From positions 1 to 18,773 of the forward strand of contig URVD01000007.1 in assembly GCA_900551195.1 (NCBI GenBank): 18,773 nucleotides of DNA, written 5' to 3'. The notes beneath the pieces were generated by a model that saw only the letters and a list, made by a program, of their open reading frames with translations, ran no database searches and was not told the origin of the DNA. The stretch comes from an uncultured Collinsella sp. (GTDB lineage Bacteria; Actinomycetota; Coriobacteriia; Coriobacteriales; Coriobacteriaceae). The stretch's first letter is position 1. The number at the start of each line of letters is the position of its first letter. This document shows positions 1-5,970 of this stretch, piece after piece. The translations under genes were made by a program, and so were the position numbers.

Positions 1-33
1 AAGGGAACCGGGCGCACGGGAGGGAAAGCGAGG

Positions 34-861
34 CTACTCGCCGAGCTTGGGATGCAGCAGCGACGGCGCAGCGCCGAGCAGCATCTTGGTGTAGGGGTCC
101 TGGGGGTGCTGGAAGACCTGCTTGGCCTCGCCCTGCTCGACGATCTTGCCGCCATTCATAACGATGATGTCGTCAGAGATATAGCGGACCGTCTGGATGT
201 CATGGCTGATGAACACCATGGCCAGGCCGAGCTCCTTCTTAAGGTCGGTCAACAGGTTCAGAATCTGTGCGCGGACCGAAACGTCCAGAGCCGAGGTGGG
301 CTCGTCGGCGATGATGGCATCGGGGTTCAGCGACAGGGCACGGGCAATTGCGACGCGCTGACGCTGGCCGCCCGAAAGCTGACCGGGAAGAACCTCGGCG
401 GCGGAGCTGGGCAGACCGGTGAGCTCCAGGAGCTCCTTGACGCGCTTCTCCTGCTCGGCCTCGGTACCCAGGTTGTGGACGCGCATGGGGTCGAGCAGCT
501 GCTCGCGAACGACCATGCGGGGATTGAGCGCCGTGGCCGGGTTCTGGAACACGACCGAGATGACGCGACCCATGTGGCGACGGTCCTCGGCGGTACGTTT
601 GGTAACGTCCTTGCCCTTAAAGTAGACCTTGCCGCTCGTGGGGGCCTGCAGGCCGCACATGACGTTGGCGGTGGTGGACTTACCGCAACCGGACTCGCCG
701 ACGATGCCGATCGTCTGACCGGGCATGAGCTTAATCGTTACACCCTGGACGGCGTGAACCAGGTTGGGGTGCAGAATCGAGCCGGTACGGGTCCTAAAGG
801 TGACGTGGACGTCATCAAGGAAGATGATCGGCTCGACGCCGTTGACTGCGGTCTCGCTCAT
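34..861 (-). CDS. DppF/OppF-type peptide ABC transporter ATP-binding protein
   Basis: One of the two nucleotide-binding domains of a dipeptide/oligopeptide importer; it hydrolyses ATP on the cytoplasmic face of the membrane to drive uptake. The 275-residue product shows Walker A GESGCGKS (residues 55-62), a Q-loop VFQNP (Gln106), the signature LSGGQRQR (162-169), Walker B IIADEP (183-188) and the switch histidine in ISHD (His220). The tail is short, so the protein is smaller than the usual 310-330 residues and largely lacks the extended C-terminal oligopeptide-transporter domain. Its ATG directly follows the TAG of the upstream fused gene, with a near-perfect Shine-Dalgarno inside that gene's end, so translational coupling is likely. 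It is the last gene of the transporter operon. ABC ATPase identity is certain; whether the substrate is dipeptide, oligopeptide or nickel cannot be read from the sequence. Confidence 0.93.
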   Translation of the reverse strand: MSETAVNGVEPIIFLDDVHVTFRTRTGSILHPNLVHAVQGVTIKLMPGQTIGIVGESGCGKSTTANVMCGLQAPTSGKVYFKGKDVTKRTAEDRRHMGRVISVVFQNPATALNPRMVVREQLLDPMRVHNLGTEAEQEKRVKELLELTGLPSSAAEVLPGQLSGGQRQRVAIARALSLNPDAIIADEPTSALDVSVRAQILNLLTDLKKELGLAMVFISHDIQTVRYISDDIIVMNGGKIVEQGEAKQVFQHPQDPYTKMLLGAAPSLLHPKLGE

Positions 862-2877
862 CTACATCACCTCCGCGTGAGGGGTCAAACCATTTGCCTT
901 GAGCACCTCGTCGGGGAGCTCGGAATAGAAGTGCTCGGTGCCGGGCACGCGCTTGAAAACCGGACGGGTGTCCAGGCCAATGCGCGGATGACTCGAGCGG
1001 GGCGCGAAGCGATCGCCCTTGGGGAAATCGCGCGGGCTCGGAACGGCACCGGGCACCTGGTGCAGGCGGCCCGAACCGCTCTCGATGGACAGGACGGAAC
1101 CCAGAAGACCGCGGGTGTACTCGTGGATCGGGTTGGTGAGCAGCTCCTTGGTGGGCGCCTGCTCGATAACCTGACCGGCGTACATAACCGTGATGTTATG
1201 AGCGACCTCGGCGACCAGTGCCAGGTCGTGCGAAACGAAGATCATGGCAAAGCCGAGCTTGGCCTGAAGGTCGTTAAGCAGCTTGATGACCTGCTTCTGG
1301 ACGGTAACGTCCAGAGCGGTCGTGGGCTCGTCGCAGATGACCAGCTTGGGGTCGCGGGTAAGGGCCATAGCAATCAGAACGCGCTGACGCTGACCACCGG
1401 AAAGCTCATGCGGATAGCTCTCGAGCGTACGCTTGGGGTCGAGGCCCACGAGCTCCAGGAGCTCCTCGGCGCTACGGGTGCCGCCGCGCTTGGTGAGCTG
1501 CTTCATCTGGGCGGAAATGAGCATGGAGGGGTTGAGCGAGGACAGGGCGTCCTGATAGACCATGGCGATATCGGTACCGCGCAGGCCGAACCACTCCTTC
1601 TTGCTCATCTTGAGCAGATCGCGGCCCTCCCAGAGAACCTCACCGGAAAGATGCTCGTCATCGTCGGTCAGGCCCATGATGGCCAGCGTGGTGATGGACT
1701 TACCGCAGCCGGACGCACCGACCAGGCCCATGGTCTGGCCGGGACGGACATCAAAGTTGACGTGGTCGACGACGTTGATATCACCGTGGTGCTCAAACTG
1801 GATGCAGAAATCACGGACCGAAAGGATCGGCTCAACGGACTCATCGGGCACATGGCGGTCGTTACGCTTGAGCTCGACATCGCGCAGGGCGCCAAGACGG
1901 GCGGACAGGGACTGAGCCTGCTCCTTGTAAGCGCGAACGGGGTCGGAGACCAGCAGGTCGGCCTCGCGGCGCTTGGAGGAGTCGGTCGGATCCAGGGCGG
2001 CGGAGGGAGCAGCGGCCATGGCGTCGGTAATGCCCTCGGAGAGGATGTTGAGCGCCAGGCAGGTGATCATGATGGCCAGACCCGGGAACAGCGCCTGCCA
2101 CCAACGGCCAGCGAGCACGCCGCCGCGGGCGTCGGCGAGGATGTTGCCCCAGGTAGCGGTGGGCTCCTGGATACCAGCGCCGATAAAGGTCAGCGAGGCC
2201 TCGAAGATGATGGCGTCGGCGACTAGGGTAACGGTGAAGACCATGATCGGGGCGATGCAGTTACGCAGAACATGCTTGATCAAAATCCACGGAGCCTTGG
2301 CGCCGGAAACGATGACCGCGCGGACATAGTCCTCGCCGTACTCGGACACGATGTTGGCGCGCACGATACGGGCAATCTGCGGAGTGTACATAAAGCCGAT
2401 GGCGAAGATGATCGACGGCACGGAGTTGCCCAGGATGGAGACGAAGACGGCCGCGAGGGCGATGCCCGGGATGGACATGATGATGTCCAGGATGCGCATG
2501 ATCGCCTCGGAAACGGACTTGCGCGAAACCGCCGCGAGGGCGCCCACGACCGAGCCGCAGACCAGAGCCATGGCAGTAGCACCGAAGCCGATGATCAGCG
2601 AGTAACGGCCACCGTAAAGCATACGCGACAGGATGTCGCGGCCCTTATCGTCGGTACCGAAGATAAATCCATTGCCGGGAGCCTGGCGAGCAGTGAAAAT
2701 CTCGACCGGGCTATAGGGGGCAAGAAGGGGCGCCAGAATCGCGGTCAGGGCGACCAGTGCCAGCACGACGGCGGCAATCTTAGAAGACAGCGTCATCTTC
2801 TTCCAGCCACCGAGCTTGAGCCCCTTGGAGGCAGCCTTCTCGAGCTGCTCGGTTTGCTTCTCTCGAATCTTTACCAT
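862..2877 (-). CDS. Fused DppC-type permease and DppD-type ATPase of peptide ABC transporter
   Basis: A single 671-residue polypeptide joins a membrane permease to an ABC ATPase. Residues 1-290 are a DppC/OppC permease: a cytoplasmic lead, a first membrane segment (about 33-53), the family motif FGTDDKGRD (73-81), further membrane segments, and the EAA coupling loop starting at EDYVRAVIVSGA (182-193). Residues 291-350 are a charged linker. Residues 351-671 are the ATPase: Walker A GASGCGKS (387-394), Q-loop VYQD (440-443), signature LSGGQRQR (492-499), Walker B LVICDEP (512-518), His550. The C-terminal OppD-type tail (PGAVPSPRDFPKGDRFAPRS) has Asp and Ser where many homologues have cysteines. 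The gene starts three bases after the upstream permease stop, with only a weak AGGA ahead, so coupled translation is likely. Permease/ATPase fusions of this family are known, so this is a real fusion rather than an error: the reading frame is open throughout. Confidence 0.92.
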   Translation of the reverse strand: MVKIREKQTEQLEKAASKGLKLGGWKKMTLSSKIAAVVLALVALTAILAPLLAPYSPVEIFTARQAPGNGFIFGTDDKGRDILSRMLYGGRYSLIIGFGATAMALVCGSVVGALAAVSRKSVSEAIMRILDIIMSIPGIALAAVFVSILGNSVPSIIFAIGFMYTPQIARIVRANIVSEYGEDYVRAVIVSGAKAPWILIKHVLRNCIAPIMVFTVTLVADAIIFEASLTFIGAGIQEPTATWGNILADARGGVLAGRWWQALFPGLAIMITCLALNILSEGITDAMAAAPSAALDPTDSSKRREADLLVSDPVRAYKEQAQSLSARLGALRDVELKRNDRHVPDESVEPILSVRDFCIQFEHHGDINVVDHVNFDVRPGQTMGLVGASGCGKSITTLAIMGLTDDDEHLSGEVLWEGRDLLKMSKKEWFGLRGTDIAMVYQDALSSLNPSMLISAQMKQLTKRGGTRSAEELLELVGLDPKRTLESYPHELSGGQRQRVLIAMALTRDPKLVICDEPTTALDVTVQKQVIKLLNDLQAKLGFAMIFVSHDLALVAEVAHNITVMYAGQVIEQAPTKELLTNPIHEYTRGLLGSVLSIESGSGRLHQVPGAVPSPRDFPKGDRFAPRSSHPRIGLDTRPVFKRVPGTEHFYSELPDEVLKANGLTPHAEVM
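866..874 (-). promoter_or_regulatory. Strong Shine-Dalgarno for the DppF-type gene
   Basis: On the minus strand this reads GGAGGTGAT, a full complement to the 3' end of bacterial 16S rRNA. It lies four bases before the ATG at 861 (eight from the GGAGG core). It is embedded in the last codons of the upstream fusion gene, so the terminating ribosome sits on it. It fixes the start of the downstream gene. Confidence 0.8.
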
Positions 2878-2880
2878 AAT

Positions 2881-3837
2881 CTACACCGTCCTGATGCGCG
2901 GGTTGATGAGCAGGTAGAGCATGTCAACCACGATGTTGATGATGATGAAGGCAAGAGCAACGACGATGACGACGCCCTGAACCAGGTTCGCCTCGTTGCC
3001 CTGAACGCCCTGCAGAATCGCGGTGCCCATGCCGGGGAGGTTGAAGATAACCTCGATGACGACGGCGCCGCCCATGAGGTAACCGATCTTAAGACCGAGG
3101 GTGGTGACCGGGGTGATCAGCGCATTGCGAAGAACGTTGATACCGACGACGACCTTCTCGGGAACGCCGGCGCCACGGGCCATGCGGACATAATCCTTGT
3201 CGAGCTCCTCGACCATGGCGGTACGCACGATACGAGTCATCTGGCCCGTCAGCGGGAATGCCAGGGCGATAGCGGGCATGATCATACGTCCCAGATAGCC
3301 AGCCGGGTTGGTGGTGAAGTGAGGCAGAGCACCGGACGCCGGGAGCACCTTAAGGTAGGAAGAGAACAGCAGGATCAACAGGACGGCAAGCCAGAACGAC
3401 GGGGTTGCCAAGCCGGCGATGGAGAAGACGCGGATCACTTGGTCCGGCCATTTATCGCGATACAGTGCCGCGATGACGCCGAGCAAAAACGAGACGACCG
3501 CGCCGATGGCAAGACCGATGAAGGTCAGCTGCATCGTGACGGGCAGGGCCGTGGAGATGCGCTTGGCAACGGAGTTGCGAGCAGCACCATAGGTGCCCAT
3601 GTCACCATGGATCAAATCGCCCATATAGCGCACGTAGCGCACGGGCCAGGGGTCGTCCAGACCATACTTCTCATGGTACTCGGCAACCGCCTCGGGCGAG
3701 GCACCGTCACCCAACGCCGTATAGGCGGGGTCGGTCTTGGAGAACGACATAAGGAAGAACACCAGGACGGTGACGCCCAATGCCATGATCGGCAGCGCCA
3801 CGAGACGCCTTCCAATCAAACGTAGAAAGTTGTTCAC
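2881..3837 (-). CDS. DppB-type peptide ABC transporter permease
   Basis: Inner-membrane permease that pairs with the DppC half of the downstream fusion to form the translocation path. I place the start at a GTG (3837) because AAAGGGGAG lies just ahead of it. The longer open frame reaching an ATG at 3870 would place that ribosome site inside the gene. The resulting 318-residue protein has the family's usual length. Membrane segments are visible near 13-31, 103-126, 138-160, 244-264 and 287-312. The EAA-type coupling loop begins at DYVRMARGAGVPE (215-227) and a typical IFNLPGMG lies at 264-271. The N-terminus FLRLIGRRL is characteristic of DppB/OppB. It follows the binding-protein gene and precedes the fusion gene by three bases. 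Confidence 0.92.
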   Translation of the reverse strand: MNNFLRLIGRRLVALPIMALGVTVLVFFLMSFSKTDPAYTALGDGASPEAVAEYHEKYGLDDPWPVRYVRYMGDLIHGDMGTYGAARNSVAKRISTALPVTMQLTFIGLAIGAVVSFLLGVIAALYRDKWPDQVIRVFSIAGLATPSFWLAVLLILLFSSYLKVLPASGALPHFTTNPAGYLGRMIMPAIALAFPLTGQMTRIVRTAMVEELDKDYVRMARGAGVPEKVVVGINVLRNALITPVTTLGLKIGYLMGGAVVIEVIFNLPGMGTAILQGVQGNEANLVQGVVIVVALAFIIINIVVDMLYLLINPRIRTV

Positions 3838-3877
3838 GTTCTCTCCCCTTTCTTTTGTCGGTAGGACCAACTGGTAT

Positions 3878-3895
3878 ATGAGTATGGATACTCAT
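3878..3895. repeat. 18-bp perfect palindrome before the dppB-type gene (possible operator)
   Basis: ATGAGTAT and ATACTCAT form an eight-base-pair dyad around a central GG. On the minus strand it lies between a TTGTAA (-35-like) and a TATACC (-10-like) hexamer spaced 16 bases apart, 41 bases upstream of the GTG start at 3837. This would suit a regulator-bound internal promoter for the permease and ATPase genes. The dyad is seen directly; the promoter reading is inference. It could instead act as an RNA hairpin. Confidence 0.5.
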
Positions 3896-3900
3896 TACAA

Positions 3901-3930
3901 GACCCGAGCGACATCGAGGCCGCCCGGGTC
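3901..3930 (-). terminator. GC-rich stem-loop between binding-protein and permease genes
   Basis: Ten-base arms GACCCGAGCG and CGCCCGGGTC pair with one mismatch around a ten-base loop. In the direction of the operon the stem is followed by TTGTAAT, a poor uridine tract, so full intrinsic termination is doubtful. A leaky terminator or 3'-end-protecting hairpin that raises binding-protein mRNA relative to the permease genes is common in such operons and fits here. On the plus strand the stem is followed by TTTGTTTT, but no plus-strand gene ends nearby. Confidence 0.5.
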
Positions 3931-3992
3931 TTTGTTTTAACTATGAGGACGTTGCCTTACGACCGACGCCCCACATATGACTCAAGCGAGTC

Positions 3993-5606
3993 TTAGGCCT
4001 TGACGGTCGCGACGCCCCTGAAGGACATGCTCGTCGTGCCGATGCCCTTGAAGCCATCGAGGGCCTCGCCGTTGGGCGCGGTGGACGGATCGTCCCAGGA
4101 AGCGGAAACGGTCTTGACGTGGACAACGGGATACAGAACAGCGTTGTCGGCAATGATGTCGAAGCACTCGTTCCACTTCTTCTGCTGCTCGTCGCCCTCG
4201 GCGGCAAGAGCCTCGTCCATGAGACTGTGGAGCTTCTGCCACTCAGCGGACTCCTTCCACGGGCAACGGGTCTGCATCCAGACGTTGTCGCCGTACCACC
4301 AGTTGAGCAGCAGGTCGGGGTCGGCGCCGAAGCAGGACGGATCGCCAGGAGCGAGAAGGATATCGTAGGCCTCGCCGCCGTCGATGGCAGCGTAAGTGGC
4401 CGGCGAGGTATCGGTCTGGATGGTCACATCGAAGCCGAGAGCGTCGAGGTCGTTCTTGACCTGAGCGGCCATGCCCTTAATCTGCTCGTTGTCGGTGGTG
4501 CGCAGGGTGATGGCGCCCGGGGTGATGCCAGACTCTTCGATGAGCTTCTTGGCCTTCTTGGCGTCAGTCTTGTACACCGTGGAAGCCTCATGATAGTTGG
4601 TGAAGCTCTTGGGCAGGTAGCAGCTGGCAGCGGTAGCAAGGCCGGCGAAGGTGTTGGTAATCATCTTCTCGGTGTCGAGCGCGTACATGACGGCCTGACG
4701 GACCTTGACGTTGTTCCAAGGCTCCTTGGCGACGTTGAACATGATGAAGCGGGTGCCGAAACCCTGAACGTTATCGATCTTGCAGCCGGCGCTCTCGAGC
4801 TGGTCGACGGCGTCAGCGGTAACGAGCTCCATAACGAGCGTGGAGCCCTCCTGCTGAGCGGTAACGCGAGCGGTGGGGTCGGTCAGGATGCTGTACTGGA
4901 TCTTCTTATCCTCGGCAGCATACTCACCGTTGTACTCGGGGTTGGGAACCAGGGTGATCTCGGTATCGGAGATAGAGTCGTACATCCAGGGGCCGGAACC
5001 GATCGGCTGCTTGGCGCGATCCTCCTCGGCCTGGGTAGCCGGGGTAACGCGGATGATGGCCAGACGATCCTTGAGCAGGGAGAAGTTGGGGACCTTGGTC
5101 TTGACCGTTACGGTGCTGGCGTCCTTGGCCTCGATGGACTCGAAGGGCTGGAAGAACGGAGCATAGGTAGCGGAAGCAGCGCAAGCGGTGTAGGAGGCAA
5201 CGACGTCGTCAGCAGTGACCTCGGTACCATCGGAGAACTTGGCACCCTTACGGATGGTGACCTCGAAGGTGGTGTCGTCTACGGACTTGGGATCGTCGGT
5301 GGCGAGCTCGTTGAAGGTGCTGTAGTCGTGGTAATCGATGCCGTAAAGACCCTCGATGACGTGCCAGTTAGCGCCCAGGCCCACAGCGGAGCCGGTGCTG
5401 GCGGGGTCGAAGCTGGACGGAGCGTAAGCGGAACCAGCGGTGATCACGCCGCCGCCACGGTTGGCGGAATCGGTGGAACCGGAAGCGGAACCTTCGTCGC
5501 TAGAGCTGCCACCGCAGCCGGTGAGACCAAGCCCTGCGACAGCAGCGGCGCTGCCGGTGAGGCCGAGGAACGAACGCCTGGACATACCCTTGTTGATGAT
5601 GGCCAT
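3993..5606 (-). CDS. Peptide ABC transporter substrate-binding lipoprotein (SBP family 5, Tat signal)
   Basis: Extracytoplasmic solute receptor that captures peptides and delivers them to the permeases. The ATG at 5606 is chosen because TAGGAGAA precedes it by a few bases; the product is 537 residues, typical for family 5. The N-terminus has a twin-arginine motif SRRSFLG (9-15), a hydrophobic alanine/glycine-rich stretch and a lipobox LTGC (28-31), so the mature protein should start at Cys31 with a flexible serine/glycine tether. Family features follow: SSFDPA, then TFEVTIRKGAKFSDGTEVTA and IGSGPW. It is the first gene of the operon and is separated from the permease gene by 155 bases, consistent with separate control of its level. 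Peptide specificity cannot be assigned; nickel or other ligands are possible in this family. Confidence 0.93.
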   Translation of the reverse strand: MAIINKGMSRRSFLGLTGSAAAVAGLGLTGCGGSSSDEGSASGSTDSANRGGGVITAGSAYAPSSFDPASTGSAVGLGANWHVIEGLYGIDYHDYSTFNELATDDPKSVDDTTFEVTIRKGAKFSDGTEVTADDVVASYTACAASATYAPFFQPFESIEAKDASTVTVKTKVPNFSLLKDRLAIIRVTPATQAEEDRAKQPIGSGPWMYDSISDTEITLVPNPEYNGEYAAEDKKIQYSILTDPTARVTAQQEGSTLVMELVTADAVDQLESAGCKIDNVQGFGTRFIMFNVAKEPWNNVKVRQAVMYALDTEKMITNTFAGLATAASCYLPKSFTNYHEASTVYKTDAKKAKKLIEESGITPGAITLRTTDNEQIKGMAAQVKNDLDALGFDVTIQTDTSPATYAAIDGGEAYDILLAPGDPSCFGADPDLLLNWWYGDNVWMQTRCPWKESAEWQKLHSLMDEALAAEGDEQQKKWNECFDIIADNAVLYPVVHVKTVSASWDDPSTAPNGEALDGFKGIGTTSMSFRGVATVKA

Positions 5607-5970
5607 GTCTTCTCCTATCAATAGAGAATCTTACCCGGGAGCACCTAGACTTGCCCCCGCGCAACTTGCGGACGATATATACCTTACCTACCGACGAACC
5701 CAACTGAGGTGCCGCGCTCGGCGACCGATACATACATACGCTTGAACGGTATTTACTACCGTTCACCGAATTCATTGACAAATGATTCGACAGACAGTAT
5801 GTATCGGCGAGGTGAGATATCAGTCTTCGTCAACCCGCAGGATAGCAGGGTTTTCGCTTGGGTTAGTCAAACGTTTTAGCGTTAATAAAACCCGAAACCA
5901 GCAGGCAATCATGGCGAAATAAATGGTTGAAAATCGCGCAATCATGTATATCAGTTGTTTAGGCTCGTGT
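5607..5970. other. 364-bp intergenic region between uvrC and the transporter operon
   Basis: No convincing gene. It holds the leader and presumably the promoter of the binding-protein gene, plus the 3' flank of uvrC. Seen here are the nested inverted repeats at 5725-5807 (listed separately), an AT-rich dyad GTTTTA/TAAAAC (5873-5878 and 5886-5891), and a small AACCC/GGGTT dyad (5832-5836 and 5848-5852). GCACCT/AGGTGC arms (5641-5646 and 5707-5712) could pair in the operon leader. A minus-strand TATATA (5676-5681) and a TTGTCA (5776-5781) with TAGTAA (5753-5758) 17 bases on are two weak promoter candidates. A clear intrinsic terminator for uvrC is not visible. Confidence 0.55.
5725..5807. repeat. 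Nested inverted repeats upstream of the transporter operon
   Basis: An outer 11-bp perfect inverted repeat (CCGATACATAC at 5725-5735, GTATGTATCGG at 5797-5807) encloses two smaller dyads. These are a 9-bp perfect one (TGAACGGTA at 5743-5751, TACCGTTCA at 5757-5765) and a 5-bp one (TCATT at 5772-5776, AATGA at 5781-5785). As RNA this would be a closed stem with two hairpin arms; as DNA it would be operator-like sites. It ends about 119 bases upstream of the binding-protein start. I do not recognise it as a known riboswitch. Confidence 0.55.

Noticed and set aside
1..33. Short GC-rich segment past the DppF-type stop, as the operon terminator
   Set aside because: Too little sequence is present, and no clear stem with a thymine run is visible.
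52..2226. A 724-codon open frame on the plus strand, antisense to the transporter ATPase genes
   Set aside because: It spans the boundary of two solid minus-strand genes, its translation is rich in Asp, Gly, Leu, Val and His without any domain, and it has no good ribosome site. High-GC codon bias depletes stops in this antisense frame.
2272..3825. A 517-codon plus-strand open frame over the permease genes
   Set aside because: Same antisense artefact; its translation is hydrophilic and repetitive in Asp, His and Arg, while the opposite strand encodes clear membrane proteins.
3979..3992. GACTC/GAGTC dyad directly after the binding-protein stop codon, as a terminator
   Set aside because: Only five base pairs with a four-base loop and no thymine run follow.
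4119..5624. A 501-codon plus-strand open frame opposite the binding-protein gene
   Set aside because: The minus-strand product has a signal peptide, lipobox and family motifs; the plus-strand frame has none.
5775..5852. A plus-strand TTGACA with TATGTA 17 bases on, followed by an AACCC/GGGTT hairpin and TTTT, suggesting a tiny RNA
   Set aside because: The -10 matches only three of six bases, the hairpin stem is five pairs, and the same bases are better explained by the nested dyads of the operon upstream region.
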